Position numbers and translations under genes: made by a program. The notes beneath the pieces were generated by a model. The model was not told the origin of the DNA, searched no databases, and saw only the letters and a program-made list of their open reading frames with translations. Below are positions 11,679-23,950 of a stretch of DNA of 64,000 nucleotides, in pieces. The DNA is from Carettochelys insculpta (taxonomy: Eukaryota > Chordata > Testudines > Carettochelyidae): NCBI RefSeq assembly GCF_033958435.1, contig NC_134138.1, positions 184,072,798 through 184,136,797 of the forward strand. The letters run 5' to 3'. How positions within the stretch are numbered: position 1 is the first letter of the stretch; every line of letters starts with the position of its first letter.

Positions 11679-12824
11679 GAATGAGAAGTAACAGTCTAGG
11701 AGGGAGTACTGCAGAAAGGGACTTAGGGGTCATAATGGACAACAAGCTAAATATGAGTCAACACTGTGAGGCTGTTGTCAAAAAAGCAAACACGATTCTG
11801 GGATATATTAACAGGAGTGTTGTGAGCAAGACACAAGAAGTCATGCTTCTGCTCTTCTCAGCACTCATTAGGCTTCAATTAGAAGTATTAGTATTGTGTC
11901 CAGTTCTGGGCACGACATTTCAAGAAAGATGTGGAGAAACTGAAAAAGGTCCAGAGAAGAGCAACAAGGATGATTAAAGGTCTAGAGGACGTGAGCTATG
12001 AGGGAACACTGAAAGATCTGGGCTTGTTTAGTTTAGAAAAGAGAAGATTTAGGGGGCCATAATAGCCATTTTCAAGTACCTCAAGGAGGGTTACAAGGAG
12101 GAGGGAGAAAAATTGTTCTCCTTGGCCTCTGAGGATAGGACAAGGAGCAATGAGCTTAAACTGCATGAAGGGAGGTGTAGATTAGACATGAGGAAAAACT
12201 TCCTAAGTGTCAAGGGTAGTTAAACACTGGAATAAGTTACCTAGGGAGGTTGTAGAATCTCCATCGTAAGAGATAGTTAAGAGCAGGTTAGATAGACAAC
12301 TACTGGGGATGATCTAGATGGTGTTTGGTCCTGCCAAGAAGGCTGGGAACTGGACTCGATGACCTCTCGATGTCCCTTTCAGTTCTAGTGTCCTATGATT
12401 CTATGATTTTCAAAACAGGGCTAATTGTCCTATATTTGCAGGGGGACTGGCTGCTGCCTGGTTCCCACTATACGCTGGCACAGCTGCCACCTGGTTCCTG
12501 GCTCCCCGTGGCTCGCAGTAGCTGGGAGCGGTGCCCATGTGGCTGTGCCTGGCTCTCAGCTCCCCACCACATGCAGGAGCCACTAGCTAGACCAGTGTAG
12601 TTGCACCTGGCTCCCGGTGGTTGGCAGGAGCTGGGAGCTGGACCAATGTAGCTGCACTTGGCTCCCGGCTCCCTAAGGTGTGGGGAGCAGATAGCCCACC
12701 CATGTGGCTGCCACCTGCTTCCCAACTCCCCGCACCTTGGTGGATCTGGGAAGAGCCACCCCCTCCCTCCATCTCTCCCTGTCCTGTATTTGGGAGAGGG
12801 AGATATGGTCACCTGAGACAAATG

Positions 12825-15796
12825 TGGTGACCTATGAGGTTCCTTTCACTCCTATGGTCTTAAGATAGTGCAGACTGATGGCATATATTTCCCACCCTGA
12901 ATCCAAGTGATCAAGGCTATAATTGATGGGATAATGCAAAAATCAAATAATGTACTCGAATGATATTCAACCACCTGTAAAAACTGGACAAGTAATTTTA
13001 GAAAGTGCATGAATAGTTTATTCAGTAACAGAAGGCACAAGTATTTGTTGAACATGTTTGTAAATATTACCTGAGCAGCTCTAATCAGGGACTTGAAGGC
13101 AATGCTAGGGGAGAGGTGGACGTACTTTTTTGAGCACAGGTGCTGAGGCAACCAACTACAGAGCAGAGAAATGCCAGCTAGGTTCATGCTTGCTGATAAG
13201 AGGACTCAGGGCAGGGGAGGATACTGCTGCCCTGGGGCCCAGTGATTCAGAAGGGCCTGGGGCTCGCAGCTCCTGCCACTGCAAAATCAGCAGTGGCTGG
13301 AACCCCAACCCCTTTAGATCACAGCTGAAGCACACCAGGCAGCTCTGAGGGCTGGACAGGTGTGGTGTGTCATGCTCCAGGTGGTGCCGAGGGTTGATAT
13401 TCTCAGCTCCTCCCCTTCTCCCAAGGCCCACCTCTTCCAGGAATGTGGAGCCAACTTCCCACCTGTTGCCCAGGGGCCCGGCAGGTCTGCCAGTCCCTCA
13501 ACTTTGCTCTGTGTGATGAGCTCACACCTGTGTCCATACTCCTCGTTACACACTTCTGCAGGCCAAAAGGGGGAGAACTGTGTGTGTGTGTGTGAGAGAG
13601 AGAGAGGCAGAGGTGGGGGCAGCACAGGAAATTGGGAAAGTTTGGGGCAACATTACTGCTGAGCCCTAATACGACTAGAGAAATTAGGAGTACAGAAGAA
13701 ATTGTCTTGAAAAGAAAGAGAACAATAATAGAGCTAGTGCTACTGCCTTCCTCACAAGATGGTGAATACAGAAAGTGGGGATGGGGGAGGAGTAAGATAC
13801 ATTCACAGAGGACAAAATTATCATTAATTATTCACCACCCTGCACTTATTACATGTCCTGCTCCATGTCTGGTTTTCCTAGTCACAAGAACAGAGAAAAA
13901 CAAAAACAAATTCCAATAACTTAGCTTGTTCAGAGCTGAAACAGTTCTCTGTCTTACCTGTAACATACTTGTAAATAGAAGTAGTAAAAGCTAGACCCCT
14001 CCTTCAGCTGGGTTTCGTGGCAGGGGTCATGTCACCAGTATGGTACATACCAGCATGTAGGCATCACTTCTGTTGGGAGCCAGCCAGTATATGCATCAGG
14101 AACTGCTAGATAAATGCAAAAGATCTGTTAGTTGCATGCTGGATTCCATTCCCATACTCCCCGCGCCCCATCAGCATTCAACCCCATAACTCTAAAGTTG
14201 CTGAATCTTTTTCTATGTATTTACAGGCACGCCTGTTAAGAGTACAGATCATGAGTAAGGCTACGTACAAGTAATAATCTTTTATAAGAATGGTAGTATG
14301 GCATTCACTGACATGCTTTATGCTAAATAATGTAGCAGTATATTACCCATTCATTATATTTAATGAATTTAAAATGATCCTTAATTTAGAGTGCTACTGA
14401 CATTACATCTCACCCCTCTGAATACACCAGAGTAGCATCAAAAGGAAATTGTAGAATTGTGTCTAAGTCATTATGTATTTAAGCTTATTTTATTGAGAGA
14501 AAAGAAGGACTGTTGTGAAGATGAAACAATTTTAGGTAGACCGTTGTCTCTGAATATTTCCTCTATAACCTACAGCTAAGAACATAAACATTTTAAAAGT
14601 TAATACAACAAGATTTCATTTGGTGCAGCAAGAAAAGGTAACAAATGTACTGAATGAAATTTAAGACTTATGTTGTAAAATACATTGTTTCATAAAGTAT
14701 TTTGGGGAGGAGGAAGTCATTGGATTGTGCAAATTAATTAAACTACAGTGTCCTATTGGCAAAACATCACTTACTTCAAAATCGTTTTGTTTGCATATTT
14801 TTGGCTCACAACTCATTTGAGTTTATGCCTGCTAGAGGATTTTCATTTGTCATTGTGTTTCTCGGAGCTTCCTTAATCATGGAGGATTCAGCATGCAGGT
14901 GATGATGATGTATAATAACTGAGTGAGCAAAGTGACCTATTAAATATGGAATGTGATCTATTAAGAAACAGAAAAGGAAAAGCAATTCCTCATGGTACTA
15001 TAAGGAAAGTATATTGAGAAATACTGGGATAAGGGAAAGGCCTGAACTGAACTTTCCACACGTTTGATGGCGTTAGGATCTAAGGCTTTGAGTAAGTCCA
15101 TTGTAAAGAGAGAGGCTTGAGTCCAAAATTGTATTTGGGAACTTATCCAAATTCAGGGATGTTAAAATGTGGGGTTTGAAGATATGAAAAAAGGAAGCGT
15201 GTGGTGGGTCTCAAAACACACCCAGAGAGAGAAAGAGAGATACTAATCTTCATGTCCAAGAAAGTTGGTGGAAATATCATTGTATGAGACATTTAAAACC
15301 AAAATGGCCAAAATATTTAAGAATGGATTAAGCAGTAGTGATCCACTGGCGGGGAAATGGAATGACTGTATGTGACTGAAGCATGCATAACCCATTGTCC
15401 TTCACTCTTGGGGGATAGGACACATATAGAAGTTGATGAATATGAAAGTCTTGGCTAAAAGAACAGGATTTCTTTTTAGCCTAGGCAGCAGAGGCTCATA
15501 CGTTAGCACCAGAGTTTCCAGGTTCAGTGCCCACTGCTGGCCATCCAGGGATATGGTATAGCAAATTGGCTTCCCCGGAGAACTGAACCATGGTTGGATA
15601 CTGACCACTATGCCTTTGGGTAGCTGGAATCCTGATCCCTTGCCTTTTGTTCTTGAAGCCACTGCTTGGAATTGGTAAAGCCAGGCATTGAAAAATGAGT
15701 TAGAATTTTAAAATAGAATGAACATAGTGATCTTTAACTGCTATGACTAGTAGTCAGATCATGTCCTTTAGGAAAGTTTTCTTTATGACTAATATA
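12825..15796. other. no gene seen
   Basis: Mostly unique sequence. A short (TG)n(AG)n microsatellite lies at about 13578-13607, and a GC-rich stretch at 13200-13500. No exon or RNA gene is recognised. Confidence 0.4.
13578..13607. repeat. (TG)n(AG)n microsatellite
   Basis: A TG dinucleotide run is followed directly by an AG run. Confidence 0.85.
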
Positions 15797-15920
15797 CAGA
15801 GTCCTGCAAATTCGTGGATATCCCCTGTATATCCACAGCTATTCACAGATGTGGATACGGTTATCTGTGACTCATTTTTGTGGATACAGGATACAAATTT
15901 TGTATTTGTGCAAGGCTCTA
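15797..15920. mobile_element. short hAT-like foldback with GGATATCC-type hairpins
   Basis: CAGAGTCCTGCAAATTCG on the left and TTTGTGCAAGGCTCTA on the right are inverted copies. The interior has self-complementary TGTGGATA/TATCCACA blocks. Flanks CTAATATA and CCGATATG match at five of eight bases, consistent with an old 8-bp duplication. Related sequence recurs at 46205-46420. Confidence 0.5.
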
Positions 15921-18128
15921 CCGATATGCCAACAGCTTGGAAAAGAGTATCTTGCCCCGGGGGCATGCTTGAATAATGCTTCTGACAACATGTGGACCAG
16001 CTCATATCTGCACCTGTCCTATTTCTATTCGTCTTGCATAATCTGGCTAGTGGGAGAGCCACCTGCTCATACCAAAATGGCGATATAATCAAGGATGACA
16101 ACATAAAATAAAACTGGAGGCAAAGACATTAACATGCTTTGGAAACTCCTTCCACAGCTTGTATGTTGTAGGCCAGCCTGTTTAGCTTAGACTGAACCAG
16201 AAAGGCTTGAAGCATGGCCTCAAAAGTATAAAAATAAGATGAGGACTATTGTCCTTCTACAAAGAAAAAAATACAGAGGTGTCCAAATTACTTCATGGAA
16301 TCTAGATGAAGTCTAATAAAGCAGAAGGGGAAGTGTCATTCGTGGTTGATACAGCTTTTGGAAGCAATACTGAAATTCCATGGCAAATTCTATTGGTTCA
16401 CCAAGATAAATCTGGAGTAACTTTACCAAAGTGGTGAACAGAGGTATTCCACACCATAAGTGGAATTTCACACCCAATTGCCAATGACAGCTAGAAGGGC
16501 TGGGTTCAGTCTGTGTGAGGCTCAGATCCTAAAATTAGATTTAACTAAGCATTGAGCCCCCACCTGGAGGTGAACTTTAAATCTGGATGCAGGGAGTTGA
16601 AATATAACCCACATGGTCATATTTCTAGGTAGCTCTTCCCCACTCACAAGCACTCAGGAATCCTTGGACCAATGACCACTTTTTACAGGGACAGAGGTCA
16701 AGAGAAGGGCAGGGGAAAAAAAACAGGAGAAACAGCCACATAACTATTTGCATCTAAGACAAGGAGCAAAACATCAGGAAAACGATCAACAACAGAGTGA
16801 GGGAGTCTTTACTGTATATTAATATGATCTGAGAGGCTGGGTTTTGTCAGCCTTAAAATTGCTGCATTTTCTTTAAGCCATCTTATTTGAACTGGAATTT
16901 TCCAAGTGCCAAGCCCAGTGGCATGATGATAGGTTAAAGAAACCTGCTTAGTGTAGGCGTGAAAAGAACAAAACAAACCTTTGTCACACCATATATTTTA
17001 TTCACAGCACCACTAACATTTTCTTGATTTTCTGGTGACACCCTTGCTTTGATGTATTCAGGTTCTTAATTTGTGTGGGTGGAGAACACGGAATGTTATT
17101 TTGCATTCCATAAATCTAATTCTAACTAGTTAACCAGGTTTTACAAATCAGACATTTTATATCAGTGGAGACTCTTTCAAAGCATGTTAGAATGAGAGGA
17201 GGGTCAGGCTCCAGGTTTTATGAGCCCACAGCAATTGAAATCTTCTGTTTCCAGCAGGCAGTAGTATCCAAAAGTCATAGCATGCCTTGCCCCATTACAA
17301 ATGCTTATTTTTTTAGATTTGTGGAGGATAAAAGCAGTCCACGATTATCTCTAGGCTGTAATTTTTCCAATAGCCATGGGCAAAAAGCTCTGTATTTTAA
17401 TACCCAGGCACCTTTACATAAATAATAAACTTTTCAAATTTGACCTTTACAAGAAAATATGATCTCTCTCACCAACATGCATTTCTTTTAAGGTTAGCTT
17501 CAGGGAGACCTGTTGTTATACTTTAAGTAAAGTGGAGAAAAGGTGTATGAATTCACAACTTTGAATGTCTCATGAATACAGTCACAACAGATGCTGTCAT
17601 AAAAATTTGCACCCCATGAGTGGACAAGGAAATTTTTTCAGAAATCCCTTTTAGTTTGCTGACCTATCTTCTGGCCTGTAGGTGTCAGTCAGGTTACAGA
17701 GAAACCAAGTTCACATGAAAGAAATGTATCTAAAGAACAGGGCTGTCTGTAGAGAAGATCCTGAGGTGACTCAACTTGGCCCTGCTGTGTGAATCCATAG
17801 GATGAAGAAGTCTCCTTTACTACATTACATCTGCAGGAAAATGCTGATTCAGTATTCTAGAAATTGAAACCCAATGAATCCTGAGAAGTTTTTGGGTACC
17901 TATACCCTGCAAATCTAGAAATTTCTCTTGCAGATGTTAGGGTGCCTTCTTTTTATTAGCTTACCAGCTAAAATGCTTGCTGGTTTTTGGGCTGTAAGAA
18001 ACTTACTGCAGCAATTTGCAGAAAGATATCACAAACATTTCCTAGCATTGAATTTTTTCCCCAGTAAATTCTATGCAGCAGCAAATTTCAAGCTTAGAAA
18101 AACTATTTCTCTCTTCTTTAATAAAACC
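15921..18128. other. no gene seen
   Basis: AT-rich unique sequence with no coherent exon or repeat family I can name. Confidence 0.4.
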
Positions 18129-18451
18129 CAGTACATTAAATTCTTTCATATCAGGCAGATATGATAGTTGCCAGATAGTGAAATGTTCTGGATAATAGAG
18201 AGGTATAAATAGCAATGCATACCTAGGAAAAATGAGATTAGATGTTAAGAAACAAACACGTGTGCAAAGTACTTTATATACCAACAATATAGTATTGTAC
18301 AGTGTAAACATACTGTATTTGCTGTATTTATTTGTATTTACTTTCACTATATTGTACTTACAGAAAATGTAACTAAAATGTACTTATGGTTAAAATGCCC
18401 ATTATTTGAAAGTTCCGGATAATAGAATACCAGATAGAAAAGAGTTTACTG
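18129..18451. mobile_element. pogo/Tigger-like MITE
   Basis: The left end CAGTACATTAAATTCTTTCA and the reverse complement of the right end, CAGTAAACTCTTTTCTATCT, are related inverted repeats starting CAGTA. A TA follows the right end, as expected for Tc1/mariner-pogo targets. GGATAATAGA occurs near both ends. No transposase is present. Confidence 0.5.
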
Positions 18452-18724
18452 TAAACTAAGTAGGAGTTTAAGACTCTTCATCATAAAAAGCCAGCAGAAC
18501 AGGGATCCTACTGAGCAATTGTTACTCAGGCAGGTAAAATGCAGTCACACAAGCAGTTCTATTGTTGTCAGTAAGGCTACTCAACTGATCAAAAATTGAA
18601 GAATTGGGCCTGAGATTTTTCTTTTACAAAGAAAAGAGCCACCCCCTGAAGCTCTGCAAACTCAAAAGCTCTGTCACTTGGGAAAAAACAAAGTAGCTTT
18701 GTGTATCTTACATTCAAGTGATTA

Positions 18725-19269
18725 CAGTAGAACCCTGAGATACTAGTGCACTCAAATTGCACTAATCTCGGGTTAACGCAGCTCTGAGCGGAGGGGAGCT
18801 GGCGCCTGGCTCTGGGCTGCCCACCACTTCGGGGAGCTGGGAAACTGACCAGTGCAGCAATGCTGATTAGTTTCCTGGCTCCTGTGAGGAGCTGTCAGCC
18901 GGACGCTAGGCACCAGATCCCTGCCACTCACAGGAACGGGGAAACTGACCAGAGCTGCTGTGCTGGTCAGTTTCCCTGCTCCTGTCAAGGGCAGCAGCCT
19001 CCCTGCTCCTGACCGGGGTGGCGAGAATCAGGCTGCCACCAATGATAGGAGCAGTTTCACCACTCCTGTCAGGAGCAGAAGCCTCACTCTTGGCTGCCGC
19101 CGCTGGCAGCAGCTGGGAAACTGACTCCCAGCTCCAGCACTCACGGGAGACAAGAAACTGTCCAGCGTGGCTGCACTGGTCAGTTTCCTGGCTCCCTCCA
19201 GGAACGTGAAATTTGACTGAGGTGGAGCTGGCAGGAGCATAATTTATGCGTAAGCTGGGGAGTCTGCCG
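18725..19269. mobile_element. pogo/Tigger-like non-autonomous element (545 bp)
   Basis: The left end CAGTAGAACCCTGAGATACT resembles Tigger termini, and the reverse complement of the right end is CGGCAGACTCCCCAGCTTAC. TA dinucleotides flank both ends (18723-18724, 19270-19271). The interior is GC-rich with repeated GGAAACTGACCAG-type motifs at 18840-19200 and has no transposase. Confidence 0.6.
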
Positions 19270-19363
19270 TAATTAAGAGCTGCTTTATCAAGGTCTTGTG
19301 TCAGATGAAAAAAACCTGAGGCTTACTGATAAGTGCCCATGTCAGAAACCTGTCTTGTAAGGA

Positions 19364-19716
19364 CAAAAAGCAGTCAAGTAGCACTTTAAAGACGAGCAAA
19401 ATAATTTATTAGGTGAGTTTTAGGGGCTCGTCTGCATACTTGGCTTAATCTAATTCTTGACCTTCCCCCCCACCCCTCCACTCTCTGATTTGCTCACCTT
19501 GATCATTTTTTTCTGATTTGTCCTCCTTGCTTACTGTTTTTGGTTCTCTGTGCCTTAAATATTGAGTGTGTTCTGGTACGGCTATGGTCTGAAGAAGTGG
19601 GTCTGTCCCACGAAAGCTCATCACCTAATAAATTCTTTTGCTAGTCTTTAAAGTGCTACTTGACTGCTTTTTGTTTTTATAGTGTATAGACTAGCATGGC
19701 TCCCTCTCTGTTACTC
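19364..19716 (+). mobile_element. Penelope-like element, foldback copy with one-sided tail
   Basis: An inverted arm at 19364-19416 (AAAAAGCAGTCAAGTAGCAC ... TTATTAGGTGAG) is the reverse complement of 19621-19673. The intact plus-strand 3' end includes GAAGAAGTGGGTCTGTCCCA and CACGAAAGCTCATCACC. Only the right side carries the extra tail ATAGACTAGCATGGCTCCC. The element is flanked by an exact 11-bp duplication, TCTTGTAAGGA (19353-19363 and 19717-19727). It is truncated and non-coding. Confidence 0.75.
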
Positions 19717-19889
19717 TCTTGTAAGGAGCACTCCTCATCTACTTAGACTTTGTGCTGTCTATGGTTCTTAAGGATCTCACACAACTTTTGTTACGTTAAA
19801 TTTAAGTCACAACTGAACACCAGATGGCGCTGAAAGACTTTGGATCATGCACTTTGCTAAATCCGGAACTGAGACATTATGGTCACTTA

Positions 19890-20174
19890 AGCCGTGTCTA
19901 CACTAGCCCCAAACTTCGAAATGGCCACGCAAATGGCCATTTCGAAGTTTACTAATGAAGCCTGAAATGCACATTCAGCGCTTCATTAGCATGCGGGCGG
20001 CCGCGGCACTTCGAAATTGACGCGGCTCGAAAAGGAGCCCCGTCAATTTCGAAGTGCCGCGGCCGCCCGCATGCTAATGAAGCGCTGAATGTGCATTTCA
20101 GCGCTTCATTAGTAAACTTCGAAATGGCCATTTGCGTGGCCATTTCGAAGTTTGGGGCTAGTGTAGTCTTAGCC
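19890..20174. mobile_element. PIF/Harbinger-type palindromic MITE (285 bp)
   Basis: Nearly the whole element is one foldback: CTAGCCCCAAACTTCGAAAT at the left is mirrored by ATTTCGAAGTTTGGGGCTAG at the right, and the arms stay complementary to a GC-rich centre containing ATGCGGGCGGCCGCGG. TTA flanks both ends (19887-19889, 20175-20177). The outer bases AGCCGTGTCTACAC and GTGTAGTCTTAGCC are the family ends. Confidence 0.85.
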
Positions 20175-20365
20175 TTAGTTGAAGAGTGAAGGGAACTTGC
20201 TGAGCTCCTAGCTCTGCTGAGCTCCTAGCTCCCCGTTCTAAGGAGGCTATAATTAGATACAGAGATATTAGAATCTTCTACAGTGTCATCTCAAAGTGCT
20301 ATTTAACGTGGTAAACTAGATGGTTAATACTTGAGTGGATAGTTAGTTGCATGCAGATTTGTGGG

Positions 20366-20990
20366 TAGGGCTGCTAACTTTCTAATCACAAAACTGAACA
20401 GGCTAGCTCTAGCTCTTCTGAGGCACTGCTCCCTCCCCCTCTGTGGCATGCTCTCCCCTCCATCCCCTCCGGCCTTTTGCTGGGCTGGGGCACAGTGTTG
20501 TGGTGTAGGACCAGGGATGAAGGGTTTGGGATGCGCAAGCAGGTTGCAGATTTGGAGAAGCAGGCAATTAGGGCACAGGCTTGCCTCTGGCATCTCCTAA
20601 TCACTGGTGCAGCAAGGCTCAGTGCCTTTCCTGGGTCTGCGCTGGACCCCAGAAGCATCCAACGGATCTGGTGTGTAGGCTGGGAGGAGGCCTGTCTGGA
20701 GCCTCTGTACACAGGTGCCTCACCCCACCCTCACAGTGGAATGCAGAGCCAGTGCTTGGGCTAGGGGCAGTGTGTGGAGCCCTGAGCGCCCCCTCCCCTG
20801 CCTAGAAGCCAGACTGGCTGCCACTGCTGGAGCATAGCAGGGTGCCAGCACAAGGGTGGACAGGTCTGCCTTAATCCTCTTGCACCGCAGACTGGGCTTT
20901 TAACAGCCTGAGCAGTAGCACTGACTGGAGCTGCCAGGTCCCTTTTTGAGTGAGTGTTCTGGAAAGAAAACCAGACGCCTAGTCACCCTA
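20366..20990. mobile_element. hAT-type non-autonomous element (625 bp)
   Basis: The left end TAGGGCTGCTAACTTTC and right end GCCTAGTCACCCTA are short inverted repeats starting TAGGG. They are flanked by TTTGTGGG (20358-20365) and CTTGTGGG (20991-20998), an 8-bp duplication with one mismatch. The interior is GC-rich without a transposase. Its right-hand part (CTTTTAACAGCCTGAGCAG) recurs at 22711-22760. Confidence 0.65.
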
Positions 20991-20998
20991 CTTGTGGG

Positions 20999-23651
20999 TC
21001 AGGATGTGTGGAATTCCGCTCAGTACAGAGGACCCACATGAAGCTGTTTGTGCTGTGTAAGGATCTAAGGGTTCCATTGCTGCCTCTGCACTGGGACAAG
21101 TTTCCCAGGCCCTTCAACAGGTTATGTTATGAAATGGGGAAACCAAAGAAACCATACAAGGGTGGCAAAAGCTAATGTTCTAAATGGTAACTGCTGGATA
21201 GGTTCCTTTTACCCTTATCAGTACTATGGAGCCACCTGGAAGTGGAAATAAGACCTAGAGAGAGTACCAATTATTTTGCTGAGAAGAACTACAAGGCATA
21301 AGTCCCAGGCCCACCTACCACTTGCAACATCCTCTCTTTACTATAAACTAGACCATTGACTTTATTCAAGGATTTGGCCATAAAGGACAATCTTGCCTAA
21401 TTCAAATCCTGAGCTGCTTTCATTGTAAGCCATGGCAAGCCTCCCATTAAGTTCATTTGCAGGAAAGTTTGAGAGGTAGGTATATGTCTTACTCAGACTT
21501 TTTTCTCAGAGATAAAACTGGGCATAAGAAAAATGAGAAATTAACAGCATAGATCAACTTTTTCTAATTTATATAGATACAGGCAGTTAGAAATCCATAG
21601 CCTTGTTAAAGTGCCTTAAAAAATTTATATGTCTAGATTCAGATACCCACCTTCAAAAATGTGGCCAGAGTTTGAGACGGTATCAACTTAATCCCCCCAA
21701 ACCAGCTTTATCATCAATTAATTATGTTACAAGAAAAAAGAGGATATATTAAAATGCTTTTGTTAACATCCTGAGGGCAACCAGAAGTATAGCCAGACAT
21801 CACAGGAATCTTAGGAGAAGAGACCGTGAAAGGACTCAGAACTTGTGTTTCAAGTTTATAGCTCAGAAGTGCACCTGCATCCAACCAATACTCCAATTCA
21901 CTGAAAGTAGTACTTGATCCTCTATTTCCTCCTTCCTGCAGAGCCTGAAGTGTAAAATACAAAGCAAATGCTGACAAAAATGTGAAAATTTGAAGCCAAA
22001 TTTGTAAGTTTCCACAAATTGAACTATAATTTGAGAAGTTCAATCTAAAGTCATGTTATTGTGAAATTTCATAATTTTGCACTTGCTAAAACACAGGATG
22101 ACTTCAGAGTGAAAAGAGCACTAAAAATGGTCAGATTTTAAAATCAAAATCCCAAGCATTTGGGGTTTCCATTTCAGAAACTTGATTCAAAATTTTTTTC
22201 AGCTGAAAATTCATTGATGGAAAACAAAAAGAGACATTTGAATTTTGCATCTTTAAATAGGGCCTCCATGCAGATATTTCACAAGTAAAAATGCACTCCC
22301 TCCAAAATGCCTCCTCTTAACATATCAAAAAGTAGTATGCAATATATAATTATTAAATTCTCTACCATGACAATTTGAACGATTATAGATTGTTTTGGCA
22401 TTCACGGAATTGTGTGCAAACTAGGACTACAGTGAAAGAAGTTATGGAATGCTTGAAGACAGTAGTGTATATAATTAATTTCCTTTAATCATTAATAGTT
22501 GCCTATGGCAAAAACACAAAGTAAAATTTATAAATGTGGGCTACCAAAAGCTGTTACATGGATCTAATTAAGGTGGCTATTTCTGGTAGCTCTGTAACAT
22601 TACTCACATTTTTAGTTTCAAGCAGGAGCAAGACACAGTGAGGAAGTAAATAGGAATCCACAAAAGTGATATTGTACTTGAAACTTAATCTCATAGCACT
22701 CTAGCCTGGACTTTTAACAGCCTGATTGGCAGCACTGAGTGTAGCTGCGAGGGTCCCTTTTTTTCAGTAGGAACCTTGTATAGGTTCCTATTAAAAGGAG
22801 GCTTACATGCTTAAGCTGAGTTTGTGTACTGTACCAGCATTCCTAATGGTGTTAAAAAAAACCAAATCCTTCACATATTATGCACTTTTCCTTTCAGTTC
22901 TATCACAGTTTAAGTGGTTTCATAGGTTGCTATTACAAGAAGAACAGTGGTTGGATTTCAGGTCTATATCCATGCACACATATGCATGGAAATGGGACTG
23001 CGTACTCTACCCAGCAGACTCAGGACCTTATTCTGTATGAGATCTGCTCAGCCCAGGAAACCTGTAGGGGTGGATGACTTGTTACTTGTTTGCAACAAGC
23101 ATATTGCTTTTACCAGTGGCTCCTTTCATTCCTCTGTTCTTTTCCCCCCACAAACTTTGTGTGATCCCCTCCTATTCACCCCCTTTCTTATGGGCTCCCT
23201 GCAACTTCAGCTCCTTCTCCTATAACCGGGGGCTCTGTCCACCCTCCACTTCCTTCTCATCTTTGCTTCCTCCAGGTCCCTACTTTCTCCTCTCCATATC
23301 CAGTCTCCTTTATTTCCTTTTTCCACCATTCTCCCCTGACATTCCTCAATTTCCTTCCACCCACCCAATTCCTCTCCTCTGGGTCCCTGCTTCCCTCAGC
23401 ACCCCCCTTCCCCAGTTCTTTTACTGGTCCCTCTATGCCTCCCCTTCAGCACTGCCAGGGTCACTTTTCCCTACTCCTCTCCAGCTCTCTGCTCTCCTAG
23501 CCTCCACTTGCTTTTAGTTATCTCTTGGCCTGCACTTCCCTCACCCTCCAACTCCTGTCTTCCTACTCCAGGTACTTACATCCCCCATCATTGCTTCCCC
23601 AGCCCTCCATTCCTCCAGTCTCTGCATTACCCCCCAACATTATTTCTGTTA
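20999..23651. other. mostly unique sequence
   Basis: AT-rich DNA with one hAT-related fragment at 22700-22770. A strongly pyrimidine-rich (C/T) stretch at about 23100-23640 gives spurious proline/serine-rich frames. No gene is seen. Confidence 0.4.
22700..22770 (+). repeat. fragment related to the 20366 hAT element
   Basis: GACTTTTAACAGCCTGATTG, GCAGCACTGAGTGTAGCTGC and GGTCCCTTTTTTTC correspond closely to 20891-20950. Only the right-hand part of that element is represented. Confidence 0.5.
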
Positions 23652-23947
23652 GGGCACAGCCATACTTCCAGGAAGATTGACCTGGTCAGGGCTGATCTTC
23701 TGGAGTTTGATTTTGCACATCCGATAAAGACGCAGAAGATCAGTCTGTCCAGGGTCATCAGCTGACCCCTGTAGTCCATGCTATTGCGTGAAGTAAGGGA
23801 GGTCGACGGGAGAAACGCTCCCATCAACCTTCCCTAGTTAGGATAGTAAGATAAGGCAATTTCTGATATGTAGATTCTAGCTATGCAATTGCTGTAGCTA
23901 GAATTGCGTATCTGAAATTGACTTATTTCCCTAGTATAGACTCGTCC
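23652..23947. mobile_element. Harbinger-type MITE (296 bp)
   Basis: GGGCACAGCCATACT and AGTATAGACTCGTCC are related inverted ends, flanked by TTA on both sides (23649-23651, 23948-23950). The interior lacks coding sequence and differs from the TTCGAA-rich families. Confidence 0.6.
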
Positions 23948-23950
23948 TTA

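Larger units (their letters stand above)
9724..12412 (+). mobile_element. CR1 LINE, 5'-truncated, split by two later insertions
   Basis: The plus-strand pieces are 9724-10009, 10711-10770 and 11679-12412. The first encodes the reverse transcriptase box FADDTKLGG (near 9894-9925) after a [17 protein letters not shown] segment. The last encodes STAERDLGVIMDNKLNMSQH and continues through [18 protein letters not shown] and NFLSVKG-like regions to a 3' end with the CR1 octamer-type tail CTATGATTCTATGATTTT. Stops and frameshifts show it is dead. It lies inside a hAT and is interrupted by a Harbinger derivative and an inverted CR1. Confidence 0.85.
9633..12816. mobile_element. hAT-type element, host of nested insertions
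   Basis: The left end TAGGGTGACCACCCATCCCA and right end GGGAGATATGGTCACCTGA are inverted copies. They are flanked by 8-bp direct repeats, GTCAGATG (9625-9632) and GACAAATG (12817-12824), matching at six of eight bases. The element's own sequence is 9633-9723 and 12413-12816; a CR1 and its own insertions occupy the middle. No transposase is seen, so it is non-autonomous. Confidence 0.6.

Noticed and set aside
23074..23517. 147-residue proline/serine/phenylalanine-rich frame
   Set aside because: It is produced by a long C/T-rich tract. No domain, splice context or conservation signal.
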